From NCBI GenBank assembly GCA_937990735.1, contig CALKQT010000029.1, positions 1 through 64,000 of the forward strand: a DNA stretch of 64,000 bases, in the 5' to 3' direction. Below, piece by piece: positions 8,376-16,748 of the stretch (position 1 is the stretch's first letter; every line of letters starts with the position of its first letter). The notes under the pieces were generated by a model that was not told the DNA's origin, did not search any database, and worked only from the letters and a program-made list of their open reading frames with translations. Source of the DNA: an uncultured Campylobacter sp. (GTDB taxonomy: Bacteria > Campylobacterota > Campylobacteria > Campylobacterales > Campylobacteraceae). The position numbers and the translations under genes are program-made.

Positions 8376-9284
8376 ATGGCAAATTTAAAGGATATAAAAC
8401 TTCAAATCAAAAGCGTCAGAAATACGGAGAAGACTACCAAAGCTATGAAGCTGGTCTCCAACGTCAAGCTTAAAAATACTAAAGAGGCGGCGATGCGCTC
8501 GCGTGCTTATGCGGTGAAGATTAACGAGGTCTTGGGTGAAATTTCTGCGCGCGTTAAAAATTACGTAGGCAATAATTCGGGCAACGACGAAAAACTTAGA
8601 ATTTTTGATACCACGCGGGAAGTAAAGGTGGTTGATTTGCTGTTTATCACCGCAGATAAAGGGCTTTGCGGCGGTTTTAATATCAACACCATCAAAAAGA
8701 TCAAAGCTTTGATCGAGGAGCTTAAGGCTAAAAAGATCAAGGTTCGCCTTCGCGCCGTAGGCAAAAAGGGGATAGAGTATTTTGATTTTCAAGGCATTGA
8801 GCTTTTGGAGCGATATATCGGCGTGAGCTCATCTCCATCGTCTGAGAAAGCTAACGAAATCGTCCAGGCCGCGGTTAAGGATTTTAACGAAGGCAAAACC
8901 GACGAAGTCATACTTATCCACAACGGCTATTTAAATATGATCTCTCAGGAGATGCGGGTAAATACGTTGGTGCCAATCGGTGAGCCTGCGATTAGCGAGG
9001 ATGCTTTAAAAACATCTACATTGGAAGTAGAGGTTGAAAGCCCTGAGGACGAAGAAACATTGATGTTAAATTTAATCCAGAGCTATCTTAGCTACAGCAT
9101 GTATTACGCGCTTATTGACTCTTTGGCAGCGGAGCATTGCTCGAGAATGAATGCGATGGAGAATGCGACAAATAACGCCAAAGAGCGCGTATCGCAGTTA
9201 AATTTAGCATATAACAAAGCCAGACAAGGCTCTATCACGACTGAGCTTATCGAGATCATAAGCGGCGTCGAATCAATGAAATGA
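8376..9284 (+). CDS. atpG: F-type ATP synthase subunit gamma
   Basis: Central rotor shaft of F1. The N-terminal coiled coil shows TEKTTKAMKLVSNVKLKN, and the C-terminal coiled coil carries EHCSRMNAMENATNNAKE, both hallmarks of the family. 302 residues. The extended N-terminal ATG of atpD overlaps its end, but the preferred atpD start lies 12 bp after the stop. Confidence 0.97.
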   Translation: MANLKDIKLQIKSVRNTEKTTKAMKLVSNVKLKNTKEAAMRSRAYAVKINEVLGEISARVKNYVGNNSGNDEKLRIFDTTREVKVVDLLFITADKGLCGGFNINTIKKIKALIEELKAKKIKVRLRAVGKKGIEYFDFQGIELLERYIGVSSSPSSEKANEIVQAAVKDFNEGKTDEVILIHNGYLNMISQEMRVNTLVPIGEPAISEDALKTSTLEVEVESPEDEETLMLNLIQSYLSYSMYYALIDSLAAEHCSRMNAMENATNNAKERVSQLNLAYNKARQGSITTELIEIISGVESMK

Positions 9285-9295
9285 AAGGAAAACGG

Positions 9296-10693
9296 ATGAA
9301 AGGAATAATTTCTCAGGTAATGGGTCCCGTGGTCGATGTCGATTTCAAGGACTACTTACCAAAGATTAATGAAGCTATCGAGGTTAAATTTGACGTCGAG
9401 GGCGCTCATCGCAGGCTGATCCTAGAGGTAGCCGCACACCTTGGAGACAACCGCGTCCGCACGATCGCTATGGATATGAGCGATGGACTTAGGCGAGGGC
9501 TTGAGGCTACGGCTCTTGGCGCGCCTATTACGGTGCCAGTGGGCGAGAAGGTTTTGGGTAGAATTTTTAATGTCACGGGCGATCTGATCGACGAGGGCGA
9601 GGATGAAAAATTTGAAACTCGCTGGTCGATCCACAGAGATCCGCCTAGCTTTGAAAATCAAAGCACGAAGAGTGAAATTTTTGAAACCGGCATTAAGGTA
9701 GTCGATCTACTCGCTCCTTATGCAAAGGGCGGCAAAGTAGGACTATTCGGCGGTGCTGGCGTCGGTAAGACCGTCATCATCATGGAGCTGATTCACAACG
9801 TCGCTTTCAAACACAGCGGCTACTCCGTATTTGCGGGCGTCGGCGAGCGAACGAGAGAGGGAAACGACCTTTATAACGAGATGAAAGAATCGGGAGTTCT
9901 GGATAAGGTCGCCTTGACCTACGGTCAGATGAACGAGCCGCCGGGGGCGAGGAACCGTATCGCGCTAACCGGTCTTACGATGGCTGAGTATTTTCGCGAC
10001 GAGCTTGGGCTTGATGTTTTGATGTTTATCGATAATATCTTCCGTTTCTCGCAGTCGGGCTCGGAGATGTCCGCGCTGTTAGGACGAATTCCGTCCGCGG
10101 TCGGTTATCAGCCTACGCTTGCTAGCGAAATGGGTAAACTGCAAGAGCGTATCACTTCGACCAAAAAGGGCTCCATTACCTCCGTTCAGGCCGTTTATGT
10201 TCCTGCGGACGACCTTACCGACCCTGCGCCGGCGACCGTTTTTGCGCACCTTGATGCGACGACCGTTCTAAACAGAGCGATCGCCGAAAAAGGAATTTAT
10301 CCTGCCGTCGATCCGCTTGATTCGACCTCAAGAATGCTCGATCCGCAAATCATCGGCGAGGAGCATTATAAAGTCGCTCGCGGAGTCCAAGCGGTACTTC
10401 AAAAATACAAAGATTTGCAGGATATCATCGCGATTTTAGGTATGGACGAGCTTAGCGAAGAGGATAAACTCGTAGTCGAGCGCGCTAGAAAGATCGAGCG
10501 CTACCTATCTCAGCCGTTTTTCGTAGCCGAGGTATTTACCGGAAGCCCGGGCAAATATATCTCGCTAGAGGAGACTATCGCGGGATTTAAGGGAATTTTA
10601 GAGGGTAAATACGACGATCTGCCGGAGAATGCCTTTTATATGGTAGGAAATATCGACGAGGTAGTAGCAAAAGCCGAAAAGATGAAAGCATAG
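9296..10693 (+). CDS. atpD: F-type ATP synthase subunit beta
   Basis: Catalytic subunit of F1. I chose the ATG at 9296 over the one at 9281 because AAAGGAAAA stands at proper distance before 9296 and the product then begins MKGIISQVMGPVVDVDF, the usual family start. P-loop GGAGVGKT at residues 152-159, GERTREGNDL nearby, and the catalytic-site block FIDNIFRFSQSGSEMS. 465 residues. Confidence 0.98.
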   Translation: MKGIISQVMGPVVDVDFKDYLPKINEAIEVKFDVEGAHRRLILEVAAHLGDNRVRTIAMDMSDGLRRGLEATALGAPITVPVGEKVLGRIFNVTGDLIDEGEDEKFETRWSIHRDPPSFENQSTKSEIFETGIKVVDLLAPYAKGGKVGLFGGAGVGKTVIIMELIHNVAFKHSGYSVFAGVGERTREGNDLYNEMKESGVLDKVALTYGQMNEPPGARNRIALTGLTMAEYFRDELGLDVLMFIDNIFRFSQSGSEMSALLGRIPSAVGYQPTLASEMGKLQERITSTKKGSITSVQAVYVPADDLTDPAPATVFAHLDATTVLNRAIAEKGIYPAVDPLDSTSRMLDPQIIGEEHYKVARGVQAVLQKYKDLQDIIAILGMDELSEEDKLVVERARKIERYLSQPFFVAEVFTGSPGKYISLEETIAGFKGILEGKYDDLPENAFYMVGNIDEVVAKAEKMKA

Positions 10694-10703
10694 GAATTTT
10701 AAG

Positions 10704-11108
10704 ATGAAAGAATTTTTGCTTTTAGATATCGTTACACCCGAAGGGATGATCTTTTCGGGCGAAGTCAAATCCGTCCAGCTCCCCGGCATTACTGGCGAAA
10801 TGGGTATTTTGCCGGGGCATGCGAGTTTACTGACGGGGCTTAAAGATAAAAGCGAAGGCGGGGTCGTCGAGATCGTGGATAGAGATGGCAAAAAGCAGCT
10901 TGTTTTGGTAAACGACGGATTTTTGGAAGTTACAGAAGAAAAAACTACTATCCTAGCCACTCAAGCCGTAGCTATCGGAGGCGATAGCGAAAGCGCCGTA
11001 GCGAAGTCTTTGCAACGCGCCAAAAATATGCTTGCGTCTATTAGCTCCGATGCGGCAAATTCCGCAGCAATCATGGCTAGAGTCGACGAATTCGCAAGGC
11101 AAAGTTAA
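10704..11108 (+). CDS. atpC: F-type ATP synthase subunit epsilon
   Basis: Epsilon subunit of the central stalk, which can inhibit ATP hydrolysis. The beta-sandwich N-domain includes VTPEGMIFSGEVKSVQLPG and GEMGILPGHASLLTGL, both diagnostic. 134 residues, with a C-terminal helical pair. It is followed after 2 bp by tolQ, so the Tol genes may be partly transcribed from the atp promoter. Confidence 0.95.
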   Translation: MKEFLLLDIVTPEGMIFSGEVKSVQLPGITGEMGILPGHASLLTGLKDKSEGGVVEIVDRDGKKQLVLVNDGFLEVTEEKTTILATQAVAIGGDSESAVAKSLQRAKNMLASISSDAANSAAIMARVDEFARQS

Positions 11109-11110
11109 AT

Positions 11111-11686
11111 ATGCTAGATATAATTTTAAGTTATTTTACGAGAAGCACGTTTATTACGATATTTGTGCTTTCTTGGTTATCCGTCTATTTTATCGTCACT
11201 TTTACGATTTTGATCTCCAGATTTGTAGGGCTTAGTGCGTGGCAACACCGCGAAGCAAAGGCACTCGAATCCTTGCTTATGGGTGGTAGGATTTCGCTTT
11301 CGGGCTCTATTTTTCAAAAAGTAAATACCGATAAGATTTCAAAAGAAGCCTTGGAAATTTATAAAGGCAAGGCCGAACGCGACTCTACTAGCGGACTTAC
11401 CTGGCTATCTATAGTCGCCTCTACTTCGCCATTTATCGGGCTATTTGGTACAGTCGTTAGTATACTTCACACATTTTCCAAGCTCGGCGGCGGAAATTCC
11501 GGCATCGATACTATCGCTCCTGCGATCAGTGAGGCGCTAGTTGCCACAGGATGTGGAATTTTTGTAGCGATCCCCGCATACACCTTTAGCTTACTTATAA
11601 AACGCAAAGCATACGAAGTTATGAGCATTATAAATCGTACAGCGGATATTTTGCTATTTAAAGCAAACACTGGAAAAGCTATTTAA
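11111..11686 (+). CDS. tolQ: TolQ/ExbB-family proton channel protein
   Basis: Inner-membrane component that, with TolR, uses the proton gradient to energise TolA. An N-terminal membrane helix (residues about 13-33), then a cytoplasmic loop, and two C-terminal helices with STSPFIGLFGTVVSILHTF and ALVATGCGIFVAIPAYTF. 191 residues. Could be called exbB from sequence alone; the following tolA, tolB, pal and cpoB genes support TolQ. Stop overlaps the tolR start by one base. Confidence 0.92.
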   Translation: MLDIILSYFTRSTFITIFVLSWLSVYFIVTFTILISRFVGLSAWQHREAKALESLLMGGRISLSGSIFQKVNTDKISKEALEIYKGKAERDSTSGLTWLSIVASTSPFIGLFGTVVSILHTFSKLGGGNSGIDTIAPAISEALVATGCGIFVAIPAYTFSLLIKRKAYEVMSIINRTADILLFKANTGKAI

Positions 11687-12084
11687 TGTATAATTTCGAC
11701 GAAAATCCAGAGTTAAATATCACTCCGCTCGTCGATATTATGCTTGTTTTGCTAGCGATTTTAATGGTCGCGCAAACGGCGATTATCTACGATGAAAAGA
11801 TCGAACTGCCTAGCGGCTCAAAAGCACAGGTTTCGGAAAATACCGCGGAATTCTTGCTTGTGCGTATCGGCGAAGATCGCAAGGTTTATATCGACAAAAG
11901 CTCGATGAGCCTAGCTGAATTCCCGGATAATCTCGTGCTGCTTAAAGGCACCGGCAAGTATAGCTTGGAAAAACCCGTCTATATCCAAGCCGATAAAAGA
12001 CTCGTTTACGACGATGTGATGTTTGTTTTAAAGAGCCTAAAGCAGGCGGGTTTTACAAAAGTCGCACTTCAAACAAATGGCTAA
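11686..12084 (+). CDS. tolR: TolR/ExbD-family protein
   Basis: Partner of TolQ with one membrane helix and a periplasmic domain. LNITPLVDIMLVLLAILMV (residues about 9-27) contains the conserved Asp that carries protons. The periplasmic part ends VMFVLKSLKQAGFTKVALQT, typical of the family. 132 residues; overlaps tolA by 8 bp. Confidence 0.92.
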   Translation: MYNFDENPELNITPLVDIMLVLLAILMVAQTAIIYDEKIELPSGSKAQVSENTAEFLLVRIGEDRKVYIDKSSMSLAEFPDNLVLLKGTGKYSLEKPVYIQADKRLVYDDVMFVLKSLKQAGFTKVALQTNG

Positions 12085-13057
12085 TTATTCAAATTTTACG
12101 GGGGTTAAATACGATAATTTCAAATCGTTTTTAATTGCCCTTTTTGCCTATTGGCTGGTGATTTTTGTTCTTTTATATCAAATTTCAAAGCCGCAGGAAA
12201 AATTTAAAAAATATACTGACAATCCCAACGATTATATGGATGTTACTTTTGATTTCGAAATAGATGATAAACTTCCGTCCGCGCCTGAAATCGCTAAAGA
12301 AACAAAGCAAGGTGAGTTTGACAATAAGAATGTGAAGGACGTGCCGGAGGATAAAATTAAGACTACGGCGCAAGTAGTTCCGCCGCCTCCGGTGCAGGAA
12401 AAGCCGAAAGAGCCCGAAAAGCCGAAGGAAGAGCCGAAGACGGAACCTAAAAAGGACGAGCCTAAAGCTGAGCCCAAAAAAGAGGAGCCCAAGCCCGAGC
12501 CTAAGTTGGAAGATAAACCTTCCGAAAAAGTAGTAGAGAAAAAAGAGGAAGCTAAGCCGGAGCCGAAAAAAGAGGAAAAACCGAGCTTGAGCGATCTTTT
12601 TTCGGATACGACTAAGGACAATAAGAAGCTTGAGGAGAGCGCTAAAGCTAGCGACGCCGTTCAGAGTAATAAAAAGTCCGATAAAGAAACTGCCACCTCT
12701 AGTGCTAAGGATAAAGCGGCATCTAAAAATGCTGTCGTCAAATCCGATAAGCTTGGCGGCAGGACGCAAAGGACGGGCGAGTATAACGCTTATTACGGCG
12801 CTATCGAGAAGAAGCTTCAAGTTCTATGGAGTAGATATGTGGCGACCGCGAAGGACGACGCAAGGATTAAGATAGTCTTTAGCGCAGATGGACGAGTGGC
12901 GGATTATACTATTATAGAGTTGGGGCGAGAGACTGAATTTAACCAGAAGTTGCGAGATTTTTTGGATAATCTATCGACTCAGACTTTCCCGAAGTCTCCC
13001 GACGGAGCGTCGCACGAGATTGATACTAGGATGTCCGACGTAATGAAGACAAATTAG
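12077..13057 (+). CDS. tolA: TolA-like energy-transducing protein
   Basis: Links the inner-membrane TolQR motor to Pal/TolB at the outer membrane. One membrane anchor (residues about 16-35), then a long Lys/Glu/Pro-rich span (about 95-165, EPK-type repeats) that would stretch across the periplasm, a Ser/Lys-rich linker, and a C-terminal TonB/TolA domain starting near YNAYYGAIEKKLQVLWSRY. 326 residues. A stand-alone copy of the C-terminal domain follows in the next gene. Confidence 0.88.
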   Translation: MANYSNFTGVKYDNFKSFLIALFAYWLVIFVLLYQISKPQEKFKKYTDNPNDYMDVTFDFEIDDKLPSAPEIAKETKQGEFDNKNVKDVPEDKIKTTAQVVPPPPVQEKPKEPEKPKEEPKTEPKKDEPKAEPKKEEPKPEPKLEDKPSEKVVEKKEEAKPEPKKEEKPSLSDLFSDTTKDNKKLEESAKASDAVQSNKKSDKETATSSAKDKAASKNAVVKSDKLGGRTQRTGEYNAYYGAIEKKLQVLWSRYVATAKDDARIKIVFSADGRVADYTIIELGRETEFNQKLRDFLDNLSTQTFPKSPDGASHEIDTRMSDVMKTN

Positions 13058-13074
13058 AATTTGTAAGGAAAAAA

Positions 13075-13488
13075 GTGAAGAGACTTTTTTGTATTTTTGC
13101 GTTTTGCTGTATGCTTTTTGCAGAAGATGCAGATTCTACTAAAAATTCTACATCTTCAAATTTAAACATCGAAATTCAAAATTCCTATAAAATTGAGATT
13201 TATTATAATGATGTTAAAAAACAGCTGGGTTATTTGTGGTGGGCGCAAAAAATGACCCCTGCTGAAGGTAGCGTGCTGCTCAACGTAAGCTTAAGTGCTG
13301 ATGGGAAAGTTATTGATTATAGCACAGATTATTTGGAGGGCGATGAAATATTCCGCAAAAAACTTAAGAACTTTTTGGTGAGGCTTCCGAAACAACGCTT
13401 TGCAAAAGCGCCAGACAACAAGCCTCGTAAATTTGGGATTTTTTTAAAATATAATGTTAAATCAGATCAAATTAAGGAGAAAAGATGA
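13075..13488 (+). CDS. exported stand-alone TolA/TonB C-terminal-like domain protein
   Basis: 137-residue protein with a signal peptide (residues 1-16, ending LFA) and no membrane anchor afterward. The mature part (IEIYYNDVKKQLGYLWW, then VLLNVSLSADGKVIDYS and FRKKLKNFLVRLPKQRFAKAPDN) follows the TolA C-terminus of the preceding gene block for block, so I read it as a duplicated, soluble version of that domain. GTG start with an AAGGAAAA site; overlaps tolB by 4 bp. It might compete with or assist TolA at TolB/Pal; function is inferred only from position and similarity. Confidence 0.78.
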   Translation: MKRLFCIFAFCCMLFAEDADSTKNSTSSNLNIEIQNSYKIEIYYNDVKKQLGYLWWAQKMTPAEGSVLLNVSLSADGKVIDYSTDYLEGDEIFRKKLKNFLVRLPKQRFAKAPDNKPRKFGIFLKYNVKSDQIKEKR

Positions 13489-14732
13489 AGAAACTACTTT
13501 TGATTCTTGCATTTTGTAGTAGCATTTTCGCGGCAGATGCGACTATGTCTATCGTAAACGAAGGGGTAAATCTACCTAAAATCGTCGTTCAAGATGCATC
13601 GAACCTTGCAAATTCAGAATTTGGCAACAAATTCTTTAAACTTATGGTGGGCGATCTAAAGGTCGGCGCGACTTTTGAAGTCAGCGACGAGTATCTACAA
13701 AGCAGCTATGATGCGGGCGCTTCCGACAATCTAGGCTCTAGCGGTGCCGCTCTTATCGTGCGCTACGCGGTAAGTGATAAAAGCTCGCCGATGAGCCTAA
13801 AAGTCAAAGTGCTCGAAGCAAACAGCGGTAGGGTGATGTATGAGAAGAGCTTTACGCTTTCAAATGCCGAGAAATATCCGTTTTTAGCCCATATGGCGGT
13901 ATCTGAGATCGTCAAGCAGTTAGGCTATTCAAATGTCGATTGGATGAAGGAGATGATTTTGCTCTCTCGCTACACTTCGACGCGCGAAAGCGAGATTATG
14001 GTAGCGGATTATACGCTTACTTACCAGCAGGTTGTGCTTCGCGGCGGATTAAATATCTTCCCTAAATGGGCAAGTGCAGCGCAGAACGAATTTTATTACA
14101 CCTACTACGTCAATAAAAATACGCCTGCTATCTATAAATTTAATCTATCCAACGGTAGCAAGAGTAAAATTTTTACCGGTCATGGCATGACAATAGCTTC
14201 GGATGTAAGCGCCGACGGCAGAAAGCTTCTAATCACCAATGCGCCTAAAGATCAACCCGATATTTATTTATATGATATAGCCTCGGGCAGCGCTAAGCAA
14301 ATTACCGATTACGCTGGCATTGATGTAAATGGAAATTTTATCGACGGCGATTCGCGCGTGGCTTTTGTGAGCGATCGTTTAGGTTATCCAAACGTATTTG
14401 CCACTAGCATAAACGGCGGCAACGTTCAGCAACTCGTCTATCACGGCAAAAACAATAACTCCATCAGCACAAATGGCAATTACGTTACTTACTCTAGTCG
14501 CGACGGCGGGGGCGGATTTAATATATATTTAATCTCTACTCAAACCGATATGATTCGCCAGTTAACGGCTAGTGGCAAAAATATGTTTCCTAGATTTTCT
14601 AGCGATGGCGGCAGCATTATGTTTATCAAGCAAGACGGCGGCGGAAGCTCGGTAGGTATTATCAGAGTTAACGAGAATAAAAGTTTCCAATTTCCGTTAA
14701 GAGTGGGTAAAATTCAATCGGTTGATTGGTAA
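13485..14732 (+). CDS. tolB: Tol-Pal system protein TolB
   Basis: Periplasmic beta-propeller that binds Pal and receives energy from TolA. A signal peptide (MKKLLLILAFCSSIFAAD) is followed by an N-terminal alpha/beta domain and WD-like propeller blades with DVSADGRKLLITN, DIYLYDIASG and FPRFSSDGGSIMFI. 415 residues, as expected. Ends 21 bp before the pal -10 box. Confidence 0.94.
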   Translation: MKKLLLILAFCSSIFAADATMSIVNEGVNLPKIVVQDASNLANSEFGNKFFKLMVGDLKVGATFEVSDEYLQSSYDAGASDNLGSSGAALIVRYAVSDKSSPMSLKVKVLEANSGRVMYEKSFTLSNAEKYPFLAHMAVSEIVKQLGYSNVDWMKEMILLSRYTSTRESEIMVADYTLTYQQVVLRGGLNIFPKWASAAQNEFYYTYYVNKNTPAIYKFNLSNGSKSKIFTGHGMTIASDVSADGRKLLITNAPKDQPDIYLYDIASGSAKQITDYAGIDVNGNFIDGDSRVAFVSDRLGYPNVFATSINGGNVQQLVYHGKNNNSISTNGNYVTYSSRDGGGGFNIYLISTQTDMIRQLTASGKNMFPRFSSDGGSIMFIKQDGGGSSVGIIRVNENKSFQFPLRVGKIQSVDW

Positions 14733-14752
14733 AATATTAAAAAATCTCGTGA

Positions 14753-14758
14753 TATAAT
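14753..14758 (+). promoter_or_regulatory. -10 box for pal
   Basis: TATAAT 29 bp before the pal ATG, preceded by the T/A-rich stretch usual in Campylobacter sigma-70 promoters; GAAAGGA ribosome site just before the ATG. Suggests pal has its own strong promoter inside the tol cluster. Confidence 0.6.
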
Positions 14759-14787
14759 GACTTCAATTTTTTTTGAAAGGATAGAAA

Positions 14788-15261
14788 ATGAAACATTTAG
14801 TTTTATCTTCGATAGCAGTTGCTGCTCTATTATTGAGCGGTTGTTCTAAAAAGACCCCAGAGGCCGATACTACAAGCACAAGTGATGCAGATAGACTAGC
14901 TGCTTTGGCATCTCAGATCCAAAGTGAAGTTGGCACTGTTTATTTCGACTTTGATAAATTTAATATTAGAGCCGATCAGCAAGGCACAATCAATAATAAC
15001 GCAGCTCTATTCAATCAAGCAGGCGCAGAGTCTCTAACTGTTAAAGTTGAGGGTAACTGCGATGAGTGGGGTTCTGATGAGTACAACTATGCTCTTGGTC
15101 TAAAGAGAGCTACTGCAGCTAAAGACGCATTGGTTGCTCAAGGCGTAAATGAGAGCAGAATTTCCGTAGTAAGCTACGGTGAGAGCAATATGGCTTGCAC
15201 AGAGCATTCTAAAGAGTGCGACGCTCAAAACAGACGCGACGAATTCAAAGTTGGATTCTAA
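14788..15261 (+). CDS. pal: peptidoglycan-associated lipoprotein
   Basis: Outer-membrane lipoprotein that holds peptidoglycan (Omp18 in Campylobacter). Lipobox LLSGC at residues about 15-20, then an OmpA-like domain with VYFDFDKFNIRADQ, VEGNCDEWGSDEYNYALGLKRA and GESNMACTEH. 157 residues. TolB binding and septal constriction follow from family knowledge. Confidence 0.95.
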   Translation: MKHLVLSSIAVAALLLSGCSKKTPEADTTSTSDADRLAALASQIQSEVGTVYFDFDKFNIRADQQGTINNNAALFNQAGAESLTVKVEGNCDEWGSDEYNYALGLKRATAAKDALVAQGVNESRISVVSYGESNMACTEHSKECDAQNRRDEFKVGF

Positions 15262-15262
15262 T

Positions 15263-16081
15263 TTGAAATTTAAAAATTTCACGGTGGCGGCTCTTTTGGG
15301 AGCTGCCACTTTTTTAAATGCAGAAACTTCCGCATTTGATGCTGGCAATATTGATTCAGGCAGCTCTTATGGACTAACTGAAAACGAACAAGTATTGCGC
15401 GATAACCGCAAGCGTATAAGCGAGATGCAAACTAGCGTAGATAATACACGCGAGAGCGTCGAAGGTTTGCGAAGCGTTCTTGAAGGAACAAATTCTAAAA
15501 TTTCGAACCTGGAAAATAGGGTGGCAGATCTAGAAATTCGCGCTACCGGCAAAAGCCAAGGTAACAGCGAGCTAGATCAGATGAAACGAGATATCGCAAC
15601 TATAAAAGCCCAAATTGCTGAAATTAATAAAAAATTAGGTAGCGGCAGCAGCGTAAAAAAAAACGCTGAATTAGACGCAGGCACTGCTCCGGCTCCCGCT
15701 AGCACAAAATCAGACTCCGATTTTAAATCAAAAGATCAAGCTTCAGTATTGAAAGAGGCTGACGCTTTATATGCCAAAAAAGACTATTCCGGCGCAAAAG
15801 AGCGCTATAATTATTTAGTATCTAAGAACTACAAGCCCGCTAAGGCAAACTATATGCTGGGCGAAATTTCATATTTTTCCGGCTCATACGCAGAAGCGAT
15901 AAACTACTATAAAAAGAGCATCTCGCACAATGAGAGCCAAGACTACACCCCAAAACTTCTTTATCACACCGCGATCAGCTTCGATAAGATCGGCGATAAA
16001 GACAGCGCAGATAAATTCTACAAAGCGCTAAAAGCTTCATACCCGGATTCCAAAGAAGCTAAAGCCGCGCCCACTAGATAA
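15263..16081 (+). CDS. cpoB: Tol-Pal system protein CpoB/YbgF
   Basis: Periplasmic TPR protein linking Tol-Pal to cell-wall synthesis. The frame is open from inside pal, but the TTG at 15263 is the likely start because it gives a clean signal peptide (MKFKNFTVAALLGAATFLNA). Then a coiled coil with heptads (residues about 45-120), a Ser/Thr/Pro linker, and three TPR-type helical repeats in the C-terminal half, including YNYLVSKNYKPAKANYMLGE. 272 residues. It starts one base after the pal stop. Confidence 0.88.
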   Translation: MKFKNFTVAALLGAATFLNAETSAFDAGNIDSGSSYGLTENEQVLRDNRKRISEMQTSVDNTRESVEGLRSVLEGTNSKISNLENRVADLEIRATGKSQGNSELDQMKRDIATIKAQIAEINKKLGSGSSVKKNAELDAGTAPAPASTKSDSDFKSKDQASVLKEADALYAKKDYSGAKERYNYLVSKNYKPAKANYMLGEISYFSGSYAEAINYYKKSISHNESQDYTPKLLYHTAISFDKIGDKDSADKFYKALKASYPDSKEAKAAPTR

Positions 16082-16131
16082 CCTAAATTTAAATACAAAA
16101 TCAAAAATAAAATTTTAAATAGGAGAAAACT

Positions 16132-16740
16132 ATGGCTAATAACCGAGTTATAAAGATGCATTATGAGCTAAAAGACGGCAAAAGCGGCGAAATTTTAGAG
16201 TCAAATTTAAACTCCGACCCGATCGCCTTTCTTAGCGGCAAAGATCAAATTATCCAAAAGCTGGAAGATGAAATTTTAAATCTACAAGCGGGCGAGAGCA
16301 AAACGGTTCTAATAAGCCCGAGCGACGGGGTCGGCGAGTATAGAGAAGACGCCGTGCAGATCCTGCCTAAAGAGCAGTTTGCGGGCATTGATCTGGTCGT
16401 TGGTATGGAGCTTTTCGGCCAGGCGGAGGACGGCGCGACTACCCGCGTGAGCGTCAAAGCTATCGGCGAGCAGGATGTCACTATCGACTTTAACCACCCG
16501 TTTGCGGGCAAGGAGCTGGAATTTAATATAAAGATCGTCGAGAACCGCGAAGCGACGGCGGACGAAATTCTTACCGGACAGCCGGAGGGCGCGCACAGCT
16601 GCGGCTGCGGACACAACCATCACCACGAGGGGCACGAGTGTTGCGGAGGTCATGGGCATGCAGACGGTCATGAATGCTGCGGGGGCCACGATCACGGAAA
16701 AGATCACGAGTGCTGCGGCGGGCACCACCACGAGCATTAG
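16132..16740 (+). CDS. slyD: FKBP-type peptidyl-prolyl isomerase SlyD with metal-binding tail
   Basis: Proline isomerase/chaperone whose tail delivers nickel to hydrogenase or urease maturation in related bacteria. FKBP core with the IF insert in residues 1-150 (GESKTVLISPSDGVGEY, DFNHPFAGKELEF). The C-terminal about 45 residues are almost only His, Cys and Gly, with HECCGGH repeated three times plus CGCGHNHHH. 202 residues. AGGAG ribosome site before the ATG. Confidence 0.95.
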   Translation: MANNRVIKMHYELKDGKSGEILESNLNSDPIAFLSGKDQIIQKLEDEILNLQAGESKTVLISPSDGVGEYREDAVQILPKEQFAGIDLVVGMELFGQAEDGATTRVSVKAIGEQDVTIDFNHPFAGKELEFNIKIVENREATADEILTGQPEGAHSCGCGHNHHHEGHECCGGHGHADGHECCGGHDHGKDHECCGGHHHEH

Positions 16741-16748
16741 GCTTTTTT

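Noticed and set aside
9281..9295. Upstream ATG as the atpD start
   Set aside because: It would add MKGKR before the conserved MKGIISQV start, and the AAAGGA site fits the ATG at 9296.
12185..12820. 211-codon minus-strand frame opposite tolA
   Set aside because: Antisense of the Lys/Glu/Pro-rich span; its Leu/Phe/Arg runs are just complements of AAG/GAG/AAA codons.
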